Positions 25,687 to 38,734 of a stretch of DNA of 64,000 bases are shown here, piece by piece; within the stretch, counting starts at the first letter, position 1, and each line of letters begins with the position of its first letter. This stretch comes from Sipunculus nudus (taxonomy: Eukaryota; Annelida; Sipuncula; Golfingiida; Sipunculidae), in the NCBI GenBank assembly GCA_026874595.1, contig CM049306.1:6210019-6274018 (forward strand), read 5' to 3'. The notes below the pieces were generated by a model. That model did not search any database, had not been told where the DNA came from, and saw only the letters and a list, made by a program, of their open reading frames with translations. Both the position numbers and the translations under genes were made by a program.

Positions 25687-27821
25687 AATGCTAAAACTTT
25701 AGACCAAAAGCGCAGGGTAGTTTTGCCCTCTATAGGGGCCGCAGGGCGTGTACAAGGGTGCGCCTATAGCTGACACCGGCATCATTTATGGTAAACCATA
25801 TAAGTCATGAACTGATAATTTCAGGTACCAACAACAACTTATTTGCCTGCGTGCCACCTAAAATATTTAAAACCCCTGTCACAGTCGGATTTCGTTGCCT
25901 GTCAAGAACAGCTTGCACGTGGTGATCCCTTCGTGTGAGCTCGTGTTATTATATTATTCCTTTGTCGACTGGACTTTTTTTGAAAGAACAAAGGATCTAT
26001 ATAATTTATATGCAGTTGGTTTTTCTAGACAAAGGTTTACCTGCTTCCGTTCTAATTTGGCCTTCGAAACTCGGCACACGAATCGGCAATGCGCTCCACT
26101 GGGAGAAGTTTGTTTTATTTTGTTGCATTATTTCCTATTAAGCTGCATAATTGATAATTTTGAATATTACCCCCATAAGTGTCCCTTTTTCTTTTGTGCA
26201 TTAAGGCCCTCCACGCATGTTACGCTTTTTTCAGGAGGCGCCCGGGGATTTTCCTGCATTTCGAGCTAACTGGCAAGTAAAGACCATGGCCAGAAAGCAT
26301 GTTCTGCCCGATCCCGGAGTTTTCGGACAATAGGGGGCCTTGCGTGTCCATTACAATCCCAATTGAACCCCCCCCCCCTCCCATATCCATTATAACACCT
26401 CTAACAGAATTTTCCTCTCTCAAAAGGAAGCAGTGCTTTTTAATTCAAACGCTAAACAAACACCAACTGAACAAACAGCCTTCAATGCAAAGCTTTTCAG
26501 TTGGGTCAACACTGGCATTCAAAACGTGTAACATTATTTGTAAGGGTTTACAGGTCTGTTGTTATCAATACGTTATTAAGTATATTTTCATGGTAACCAT
26601 GGTCTTAACAGTTCGGCAAATTTATGGGTTGTTTTGGGAAAAAAGATTGTTCAAAACAAGTCCGGTCACTGAAAAACAGTGGGGGGAGGGGGGCGGTAGG
26701 GGTTGCACACATATTTTCTTTTACGATCCGCAGTCTCCAGGGTCTTTTAAACATTAAAATGTATTACCTGTACATCTTTTAACTGACAGGGGTTCTATTA
26801 ACAAACTGGATTCTGTACTCGAAGCCTAAAATCTCCACCAGAATCACCCTATCAAGCATGTGTTCAAGTGTACACTTTTCATGTATACAAACTGTCACGC
26901 TTCAGTGATGATGCAATTAAGAATTATGAATCGAATTTTATATTCAAAAATATATGTTATATTGGAAATGTATAGAAATATAAACTTAAAATAAAAACAA
27001 AATGAGGATCTTATACAAACATGTGTTGATTTTTTTCAGCCTCAGCAGAATTCGAGATCGGGCTTTGTTTGCCCTGAATGTATATGCAGAAGTGTTGTTA
27101 TCCCCCCCCCCCCCGTCCTTGATTTCTTTGCACCAGTGCACTCGGACATTAGTTTTTATTGCAAATGTGTACAATTTATTAAATTTGAAAAATAATTGGA
27201 AAAATTAAGATCTAATTGAAACATATTCTTACCTCAGGAGAATGGAACTTAAAGTGATCACCACAACCACCAAGTCCTCGCATCTGCGGACTGGGGACAT
27301 TAGTTATATTTCAACTGTATACAATATTTAAAATAAAAAATAAATATATTTAATAATACATATTATATAAAACAGATCCAATTGAGCAAATGTGTAAACT
27401 ACTGAACTGTCAACAGGTTATCAAAAAGCGAGCCAGTGATCATGGTAATAATATACATCTTATGTTCACAAACTGCTCACATGATTCAATGTTGAGAGAA
27501 TGCATGGTTTGGTCAAAAAATATTATTTGCAACAATTTCTTACTCACCAATACAAACCAATAATGTCAACTAGCCATGACCTTTATTACCTTTTCCTCTT
27601 AGACTTTATCTACATTTGATATTATTTTAGTTTTTTACTTTCAAGGTCAACTTCAGCTGGAGCAGTGACCCATATTTTAAGCACCATGTATTGATTGTTT
27701 ACATCAAGTCAGTGGTTTACAGTGTGCCAGGCTGTAACATAACACCCTCACTCCTAGCCTACTGCTTCTGTGAGTGTCTGGGTCAGGCTGGGTCAGGCAG
27801 TAATTACCAGAGAGCCTTTCT

Positions 27822-27830
<9 letters not shown>

Positions 27831-27861
<31 letters not shown>

Positions 27862-27889
27862 TCTCTCTGGCAGTCTAGCTCTTTTTCTC

Positions 27890-27932
<43 letters not shown>
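27831..27932. repeat. (CT)n microsatellite
   Basis: Two CT runs separated by a short interrupted stretch. Confidence 0.95.
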
Positions 27933-27935
<3 letters not shown>

Positions 27936-30900
27936 CCCCATTCTGTTGACAGGTACTATAAACCTGATTTATTAGCTATATATGTTGATGCAATTTAGAA
28001 AGGTGAATCAACTGAAATAATCACATATATATGTTACACTCTAAATGCAAAGTTACATTTTTAAACCCTTGAAAAAAATGATGTTATAAAAAGGGAATTT
28101 ATGTAAAAATTGTTCCTTATTACCTGGCTCAGAAGAATAGGAATTAAAATGATATGCTTTGTTTCTCTAGCTTTCTGCCTGTTTTAAATATTTAATAATT
28201 ATGAATTAACTTTTTTTTCTGTAAGCTCTGATTAATTAAATTTCATATCCTGTATGTTTAAGCAAGGGTATTGTAACTCCCACCATCCCCTTCCCCCACC
28301 CACTGAGTCCTTGCTCCTTGGCACTGTTAACAATGGTTCTATTGTTATAGCATAAAATTTAATGATTTGAAGTTAATATATACAGAGAGACATTTAAGAA
28401 AAAAATATATTATGGCGTTTCCGATTACCTACAAAATTGTAATGGATTACGGATGCATATTAACTCTACCCCTCTACATGTTTTTAGCAAAATCTGTATA
28501 TTACATTTTGCGTTAATATGCTGAAAGACAATGCAACGAACCAAGGCTGAAGTGATTTCTTTTCTAAATGCTTTCATCGAAATACATCAATCTGCTTTCT
28601 TTTTATCTAGCAGAGTTGTCAATTTTGCATCAGACCTGCTTATTCCATGACAATTTTCAGTATTGAAATCAAAAATTTAATACTGTTGGAATTATGTTTC
28701 TTGGCCTATTTTCTTCATATTGGCAGCTATACGTTTCGCGTACAAGTGACTTCAACGACATATACAAATAACGCATGTGTCTGGTAACATGCCTTAGACT
28801 ATACCCTCAACTGACTACACTGAATAAACATCCTGTTTCACGATGTAGCCTGAGCTTCAATTAACACAAAGCATCTTTCATATATTTCACGTAGAATGCT
28901 TCTTTATACAATGAGATTATCTCTTTATAGAATAGAGATTAGTTTTATATATTGTTTAACTACTTGTCCATAGGTACCTATGTACATGCCAGAAATTATG
29001 TCAATATTGTGTAATATGTAGACGTGGTGAGCATCAATATAATGTACCTTGTCAAGACCTAAGAGATATCATGTCATAAGTCACAAATCATAAATTCCCT
29101 CTTCAGCATAGTTAATCATAACATTGTATCTGTCAAATTGAAATCTTGCGGACTTCCATACACTATAGATCTTTCAACAAATAGCCTTATATTCATTCTA
29201 CCACTGCTTAGTGTACTGTCACTGCATTCTATTTGCTCAAATATATTGATATTTTCAACACTTTCCAAATAAATAAAAAATAAACCACTATATTTACTCC
29301 ATATTAATCCATCAGTCAGGTTATTTCATACATCAATTATTCACATATTACATTATATTCCTTTATAATAGCCCAGCTTGTCCGTGATATTCATAAGCTT
29401 TATCGACTCAATATAGCATCACGATGGTGATACCTTTATCACGATCAGCTGAGCGCCGTGACCCATGGTCCCTTGTTTAGAGGAAAGGGGTTTCCTGGAG
29501 AATCCTAGCACAAGTGATATTTATATTATGAACAACAATATGGCACATTCAGACCCTACCAGCTCATTTCATAACTATAAATAGGACGGTGGATTTTTCA
29601 CGGGTGCATCTAGTTGTAATATAATATTGAAAACCATGCAAGCCGCACATTACGTGTTACAATTGCAAGAAAATGTATTGATTTAGACAATAGTCAGCTG
29701 AATAGGAAGCTAGGATTAAATACCTGCATACATGTATATTTCCATTCTTCTTAATGACTGATGACAAACTCCGTAGCAGAACAGATTTCTTTTTGTGTGA
29801 AAGTAAACTCTCTTCAAGAGAACTTTTATGAAACTGCAGTTCCTTTAATAGGGTTCACAGAGTTTGAAGCAAAGGAAGTAAAAGATTGAAGTGTTTATGA
29901 TGCTAACAAAATTGTCTCACGTGTATAGTTTCCATTTTACAATGTCCTTATTTTTAAAGAGTATAATTTTTCCTCTTTATATCAGAAACATGTTCAGAAA
30001 ATAACAGAGCCTTACCACTACATGTCCATCTCCAATACAGTATATTTATGTACATTTGAAAAAAAAATCTAACTCCTTTGTTATAGCATTTATTTTAGCA
30101 ATACCTTTTAAATACATAAGAAAGGGAGATGAAAAAGATGATGCGTGAAAGGTATTAATTAATCTTATGTCAGCTTTCCGTGTAGACATCTATGCCCAGG
30201 GAAGCTTCAATTGTTTAATTTCCCATAAAGAGATCAGATTATGCCCGGGTTCACCTCCGGTCCATGTCCATATACGTCAGATCCCACTGGTCCAAGCACA
30301 TGTCGGACGTGGCCCGTGTTCGGAAAGGCCAAGCTGTGTTTACATTTAAAAAAGTGCTAACTGATCGAAGACTTGGTACCACAAACTTGAATGAGTCACC
30401 GGTAAGCACCCCCCATCCCTCCCCACCCCCCCCCCCCCCCCCGACCTGCAGGGCTACACGTAAGAATCAATGAATAACATCCTCTCAATGTATTTGAAAA
30501 ATACTGCTCTCCCATGCGTTACGAGGCGCTGAGCAAGGTTCAGGTCGTTAATGGAATCGTCGATGGTCCTTAAGGACTTTTCACAGAAAATACAAGGATT
30601 TTTCTGCTCCTTGAACTATCTTTGACTACCTGACTTTAATTTATTTAAAAAGTAGTACTTTTTTGTTAATAATTGACTTAATGTTGAGTAACTGATTAAA
30701 GATTTCCAGAGAATGGATATTGTCCCAGATAAAAGTAGAAGCTGTCATGTTTAGTATACTGTGGTTGACAGTATCTCACGAACCAAATGTTTACTCAGCG
30801 CATGCGCCACGTAAACATGCACTTATATCGGCGATACTTCACATGCCAGTCTATCATAAATTCCTTCCCATGCGTTATATGCCTGATGACTTGTTTGACT

Positions 30901-31408
30901 CACACCTGCGGGTGCCTGTGCAAGTTAACCCATCCCAGACACCTGTAATATTTAATTATTCCTATGTTTAATATAAATCTCTGGCTATTTATAGTTACGA
31001 CGACCATGAATGAAACAGGGAACAAGGCAAGCTACATGTACTTAAATATCATTTTGTAATGAATTGTTCTTATCATTGATAATACGTTTCTGTAAAATAT
31101 TTAATTCAACCGTTAGGTAAGTTTTCAAGGTTTACAGTAACAGTGGCGTAGGCGGAGGTAAGCATTCGGCGGAGGCTGAATGATTCCTCAACAGAATGAC
31201 GTTGTGTTTATTCCTTAAATAATTGTAGGCGAAATAAAACGGGTGCCAGACTAAGTAAGTACAGGAAGTAGAACAACATAAGGGTATGGGTGAAAGTTAA
31301 AGGAAAGGAATAAATCATGTCACATAAATATATAGGAAAAGAGCCCGTGAGTATTACTATACATCTGAATAAAATATGTTCAGTTTTAAACAAGTAATGC
31401 ATTGTCAT

Positions 31409-31521
<113 letters not shown>

Positions 31522-31534
31522 CAATTCTTTACAG

Positions 31535-31702
31535 AAGACCACTGAAGTATGCTGTTGATGTAAATGGCCCGACTGAAGCGCCGCCTGCTAGAATTCATCT
31601 CGGCTGCTATAGCCATATGCGTTTTATTCCAAGTGCTCAGTTTCAATCTCACCCTGACCTCGAAAACCACACACAGACATGCTGTGTCGCCGACTCACCA
31701 AG
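31535..31702 (+). CDS. MGAT5: MGAT5-like exon 1: 5' UTR end, start codon and signal anchor
   Basis: The acceptor TTCTTTACAG ends at 31534. ATG is at 31564-31566. The 46 codons read [20 protein letters not shown] and continue hydrophobic to about residue 27. Basic residues before the hydrophobic segment give the type II orientation. It is followed by an NLT site and a Ser/Thr/His-rich stem. The donor AAG|GTACCG leaves one G, matching the two-base start of the exon at 37283. The ATG frame was too short for automatic ORF calling. The acceptor implies at least one upstream untranslated exon. Confidence 0.75.
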
Positions 31703-34700
31703 GTACCGTACTACATTTATAAAGCATGTGATTCCAGTTTTAACTGGCCAATAACGAGGCTTTTCAAATTTGCTTCCATGATCCCCGGTCTTACTCTGTA
31801 CATCCTATGAATATGATATAGATCCGCTAGGACGTAACATGTTTTTTTTTCGCCGTTTGTTTACTTGCAAAATTGCTAAACAAATGTGAACGGATTTTTA
31901 TCAAATTTTGGGGAGGGTAAGGGTACACCATAAGAACAACTCACTGGCATTTGGAGGTAACTCGTAGAGCAGCTCCATACAGTTTGGAGGTAACTTTTTC
32001 CGAAATTTATATCAGGATCCTGGGAATATCCCGGAATGTTGGCGGAGGTAAGTGGTCTGTGAGTGCTGTTTTAAATTGCTTTAGCAAGATGGTATGACAA
32101 GCATTATATGCATGCACGTGTTGTGTGCTGTTTTATTTTCGATATATAAAAGCTGTTATTGTTTTTATGGTCTCTGCTATGAATACGTAAATCACAATAT
32201 TTGATGAGTTCCGTGTCAATACAGGTAATTTTATTGTCATATATATGATAATATTTCAAAAATCATTTCCACATAAATCCGTTTTAGGTCTGTCATAAAA
32301 AAGAGTCGTACCCATATAGAAAGACAGAATTGTATACACACATATGATAGGTATTTAATATAAATAACAACATTAGGCAAAAATAATAAATAGTCAATTA
32401 TGACCCCCCCCCCCCCCCAATAAAATGTTTATTTTGATTTTCATCGTTCAAGAAGATAATATAATACAATTTTGATCAGATTTCCTTTGTTATGTAGTGC
32501 TTTTACATGTTTAGCAAAAAATTCTGTTATTTTCATGCTTTTCCATGACTATATGACATTTTTATCGAATCATACAAAAAAAGGTAAAAAAAAAATTAAA
32601 TATCGCCCGCCCGCGCTGATATCTGAAAAAGTGCCTGAGAACCATGCCTCTATTTTCTTGGCCTAATCCATGTGATCCAAAAAGATTTGTAAAAGTATCC
32701 TCTTCTTTTTAGGCCAAGTCACAAAAGTGGACATGGCAAGTTATTTCCTCTGTAGATCAATGTATTTTAGGAATCTTATCAATTAAATTCAATTTATTGC
32801 CACAAGAATATATAAATTATACATAAAACAGGTCATTTATATATAATTATTCCTGTGACAAAGAGGACTGACTCATAGAGTATATATCCTCTCGGTATTA
32901 ACATTACATATAGTATAGGTTCTATGGTGCAGGCACTGTGCAATAAGAAAACTGAAATTAACTTTTTGCAATACATGCAGAGAAAACAAACAAATGAACA
33001 CTTGATTATGAAATTGAAGTTAAATATAATTAATATGATACTTAAGTGGAGGGCTAATATTCTTTCAGACGATATTTAAATGTTGATATCGCACAAGGAT
33101 CAATATCTTTAATAATATTGTTCCAAATTCCAACCCCATTTGAATTGTTTAGTTTTACTGTAGGCTGCAGTTTTACATACCGGTACATTGAAAAACTGCT
33201 TTCTTCTTGTTCTCTAATGATGTACATCTAACTTTTTGGCAAAATAATTCAGATACAACTAAAAGTAACATTTCATAAGTAATCTTATACATAAATAAAC
33301 CAACACTATAATTAGGGCCCCGCTTGACAAGCGGTGCCCTATAGTTATCACCGTGTCAGTCCGTCCTTCCGTCAGTGACACTTTCTTTCGCGCGCGATTA
33401 CTCAACATCAACATATAGCAGCTTTCCCAAATTCACAGGGATGATTGGTACCTATGAGGGCTCCAGACCTATTGAATAACAGACTTGTCGGGATTCCAAT
33501 ATAGCCGCCACAGCCCGATAGCTGATTTGCATTTGCGCGTGATAACTCAACAAAAACCTGCTGCAGCATTCCCATATTCACAGGGATGATTGGTACCTGT
33601 GAGAGCTCAAGACCTATCAATTGATAGACCTGTCCAAATTCCAATATGGCCGCCATAGGCCGATCGCTGATTTTCCTTTCGCGCGCGAAAACTCAACAAC
33701 AACCTTTTGAAGCTTTCCCAAATTCACAGGGATGATTGGTACCTATGAGGGCTCCAGACCTATCGAATTACAGACCTGTCAGAATTCCAATGTGGCCGCC
33801 ACAGCCCGATCACTGATTTTCTTTCGCGCGTGATAACTCAACAAAAACCTGCTGCAGCTTTCCCAAATTCACAGGGATGATTGGTACTTATGAGGGCTCA
33901 AGATCTATTGAATTACAGACCTGTCTGAATTTCAGTATAGCCGCCACGGCCCGATCGCTGATTTTCTGTGCGCGTGATAACTCAACAACAATCTGCTGCA
34001 GTTTTCCCAAATTCACAGGGATGATTGGTACCTATGAGGGCTCAAGACCTATCAATTGATAAACCTGTCTAAATTCCAAATTGGCCGCCATAGCCCGATC
34101 GCTGATTTTCTTTCGCGCGCGATAACTCAACAACAACCTTTTGAAGATTTCCCAAATTCACAGGGATGATTGGTACCTATGAGGGCTCAAGACCTATCAA
34201 TTACAGACCTGTCTGAATTTCAGTATAGCCGCTACGGCCCGATCGCTGATTTTCTGTGCGCGTGATAACTCAACAACAATCTGCTGCAGCTTTCCCAAAT
34301 TCACAAGGATGATTGGTACCTATAAGGGCTCCAGACCTATTAAAGTACAGACCTGTATGAATTCCAATATGGCCGCCACAGCCCGACCGCTGATTTTCTT
34401 TTGCGCGCGATAACTCAACAACAACATAAAGCAACTTTCCCAAATTTACAGGGATGATTGGTACCTATGAGGGCTCCAGACCTATTGAATTACAGACCTG
34501 TCAGAATTCCAATATGGCCGCCACAGCCCGATCGCTGATTTTCTTTCGCGTATGATTACTCAACAAAAACCTGCTGCAGCTTTCCCAAATTCACAGGGAT
34601 GATTGGTACCTATGAGGGCTCAAGACCTATCAGTTGATAGACCTGTCTTAATTACAATATGGCCGCCATAGCCCGATCGCTGATTTTCTTTCACTCATGA

Positions 34701-37700
34701 TAACTCAACAAAAACCTGCTGCAGCTTTCCCAAATTCACAGGGATGATTGGTACCTATGAGGGCTCAAGACCTATCAATTACAGACCTGTCTGAATTTCA
34801 GTATAGCCGCTACGGCCCGATCGCTGATTTTCTGTGCGCGTGATAACTCAACAACAACCTGCTGCAGCTTTCCCAAATTCACAAGGATGATTGGTACCTA
34901 TGAGGGCTCCAGACCTATTAAAGTACAGACCTGTTTGAATTCCAATATGGCCGCCACAGCCCGACCGCTGATTTACTTTTGCGCGCGATAACTCAACAAC
35001 AACCTACTGCAGCTTTCCCAATTTCACAGGGACCATTGGTGCCTGTAAGGGCTCCAGATCATTTGAATTACAAACTTGCTCAAAATCAAATATGGCTAAC
35101 ATAACGGTGATTTTCTATTGCTCACATTATTTCAGATAAATCTTTTTTAATATCATTTGATCCAGTAGGCTTTTTTCCCTCATGCATATTAAAAAAAAAA
35201 CTTTTTCTGTTTGTCATATTTTTCAAATATAACTTAATTTTTTACCCATCTGTAAACTAGTCCAGCACTAGCAGAAATGCGGGGCCCTATGAGGACCATT
35301 GTCCGACCACATCTGTTGTAAATGTTTTCTAGTGTTAGTAACCTGAGGGAAATAAACAAATCATGTGTAGGTGAATTATATGAAGGTGAGATGATCATTC
35401 TTCTGCAGTCTAACCAGTGGCAGTAGTACAGACCCCCCTGCAGAACCCCATAACTCAATACTAAGTTAAATATGGATAGATAAAAGAATAAAAAAGTGTA
35501 ATAAGAGTAGACTCTTGCGACATCTTCATTGCTTTTACTATAATATCTATACCTTTGGAAATTCGAGTCTTAATGTGCAGTATGAGCTTGGTTCACTTAA
35601 ATTGTGAATCTTGTATTACTCCCAAAAACTTTGTACAGTCTGCTCTGGAGATATTGTCACCATTTATCACAATACTCTTATTAACATTAATTCTTTGTTT
35701 GTTATGACTGAAAAATGTGAAATGAGTTTTCTGAGTATACAGTGTTACTTTATTTGCATTCAGCCATTGAACAAGTTTACTCAATTCAGTATTGATGCAA
35801 TCAATGAGATCAGATGGGTTTTTTCCTTTAATGAAAACATTACAGTCGTCTACAAATAATATGGGAAAGAGCACAAGGGAAACATTTACCATATCATAAA
35901 TGTATAACAAAAATAATATTGGCCCAAGTACTGAGCCTTGTGGAACTACGCATTGTATAGTATCACAACTTGATGGGATATTATTGTAACAGACATATTG
36001 TTTAGCGATTTAACAGATAACTAATAAACCATCTGTGGGCAGTAACCCTCAGTGCATAATTATATGGGGTGTCAAATAATATTGCATGATTTACAGTATC
36101 GAAAGCTTTACTAAAATCAAGAAATACACCATGCACTATATCACCCATCTCCAAGTGTTTCATAATTTTGTCAATTAAAACAACTAAATCAAGATTGGTT
36201 CCATGTTTCTACCTAAAATCAAACTGATATTTATATAAAAGCTCATTCTTGTTTATAAATTTAATCAATCTACAATAAACATCTTTTCTAGTACTTTAGA
36301 GAATAAATTTAAATTTGTCACAGGTCTGGAATTATCAATAAACATATTATCCCCACTTTTGAATAGTGGAACTACTTTAGCAATTTTAAGCTGATCCGGA
36401 AATTTCCCCTGCACAAGTGACAAATTAAAGACGTGTCAGTTTATCCACAAAAAAAAATTTCCTTTTAATAACCTTAGTTGTTATATCATTCCAACCCTCA
36501 CTACTATCTTTCAAACAAGCAATAAAATTTTAAATTTCTATACTATCAACTGGCTTTAGAAATAATATTTTTTTTACATTCTTGGATATATAATAAAATG
36601 GATCAACAGATGATGATGAAATGCGTCGAGCCAATATGGAACCTACATTTTTGTAAAAATTATTAAATGCATCTGCAATTATCTTTACATCAGAAGTAGT
36701 TGAACCATTAATATTGACTTTTAATTGAATACAATGGGATTTTTTCTTGTTAATTAATGTCAGGATCATTATCAAAACATGGACAATTATCTTCCATATC
36801 ATTAATTTCCATTGGGTTTATTAATGTTTTTATTAGTTAACTCAGTAAAAACCGCTGATATAGCCACATTTTGTCCATTGACTTAATTTGAGTGAAATGC
36901 TATCTTATGTAAGCAGGTATGCTGTAATATACTGCTAACCCTAAATCAAGTAAACACCATTTCCTAAATTAGTTCACTGTGACCTAGTATAGCTGTGAAA
37001 CTAGGTCAGCCTGTCCATACCGTTATTATTGTCTTTATGTATGTTGATCAGAATGGTACCTAGTTATACAGACTTTGTGATAATGTATGACAATCAGCTG
37101 AAGTAACAGTTTTGATGAGACTTTAACCTTTGCTCTTATTGTTGAGTCAAAGTGTACTTTGGCAGTTATTGGTTCATTGTTGCATTATTGAGTTTGAAGT
37201 TTTCCTGATATTTGCGCTAAATACGGCTCATGATGTAATCGTAAATTCGTACAAATGAAAGTTCATCTTTCACTAATTTCAGAAAATACACAGGCTGGAA
37301 GGCAGTTTGTGATATATGTGCCCAATACGAATCCGGCAGATGTCGCACCAAATATTCTTTCTGAAAAGTTTGAGTGGAACATTCCGCAGGAACGAGACCT
37401 ATGTCTTCGACAGGTAATATTTGATCTTCGTCTCCAAAATATATCAAAGACACTCATAACGGACTTTACGTATGTACGATAATGAACAATGAAGCATTTA
37501 CCTAACGACAGTGTCTTTATGTAGTGTCGGTTACAATGAAGTTAAGAAAGTGAGAAAGTTTTTGTTTTTCCAGACCCAACCTCGTCTTGACGTGGAACCG
37601 TTGCTGAAGGCTATGGGGAGCAGCTGGCACTGGCAGTTCATCGCTTCCAGAATCCACAACATGTGGCCACACTGGACAGAGGCTCTACGTCAGTTGTGTG

Positions 37701-37979
37701 ACGTAACCAACTGCACACGTACCATGAAACGGGTATGTGGTTCTCCTTCAGTTACTATACATGCACTATCTTGTACAAATTTCATGAATTAAAATGTACA
37801 TGCGTGTCAAACTGGCAGCTTGTCACTGAGCAGAAGAGGTAATACAACAACGCCCCATCATTTATGAGACATCATAAAATATAGAAACGGTCCCTAAAAC
37901 TTATAATAATCAGACTTAAGCATATACCTTCGCCACAAGTGACCTACAGCCTCATGAACTCTGACCCTACATGCATCTC

Positions 37980-38016
<37 letters not shown>

Positions 38017-38691
38017 CATCACAAGTCACGCGACCTCAATAACTCCTTTTTGTACAGGTGACGGTGCTTCCCGGTGTGTTAGAGCTGACCCACTTCGCCC
38101 GACCAGAAACCATAGCTGCTGGAGGACCTCTTGGCGACCTCATCCAGTGGGCTGACCTCATTGCCTCTCTCTACCTCCTTGGCCATGACCTCACCCTGTA
38201 TCACAGCTTTCAAACCGCCTCCAAAAAGTATGTCTATCTCACGTGATCCCTCATACATTATTATCCGCATGAGTTTAGGGAGACCCGGATATGTTCTGTC
38301 TCAAGTATCGGGCTTCCATGGGCCTTGATAGGGGCGCTGTATCATCACGCCACCAGGAGATGACTAAAACTTTTTTAAGTACTGACGGTCTTTCCAGGTG
38401 GAACCACTGGCATACAGGGCTGGGTGACCCGGGGTTATACCGTTGTTGCTCTCTTGTTCGCGAGGGAAGATAAAACTTGGTGAATAAGACGTTTCTTCCA
38501 CACAGGAGAACAGGGATTGATGCTATAGTTCCGTATCATCAAAGTTATCCATAGCGTCAAATGTTGACAGGCGAAATATTACTGTTATGAAAAATAACAT
38601 AATTTTATGTTAAACGTATATGAAAAATTCATATAATTGTTCTCAAAATTTCCCGTCAGCTTGTTTTTATATATATGTTATACATAAATAT

Positions 38692-38734
<43 letters not shown>

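Larger units (their letters stand above)
21900..31400. other. Long non-coding stretch upstream of the MGAT5-like gene
   Basis: No supported gene. It includes (CT)n runs at about 27831-27932, poly-C at about 27104-27115 and 30427-30442, a perfect palindrome at 25664-25686 and a small direct repeat (CGAGGATTTAGAA) at about 23313 and 23384. A GC-richer block at 30160-30401 ending in a GTAAGC donor might be a 5' untranslated exon of the downstream gene, but nothing proves it. Confidence 0.5.

Noticed and set aside
27691-27975. Leu-Ser-rich ORF
   Set aside because: Produced by the (CT)n microsatellite.
33408-34059. ORFs in the 145-bp core repeats (e.g. MIGTYEGSRSIELQTC)
   Set aside because: They recur with the DNA repeat, on both strands, and break between units; no coding signal.
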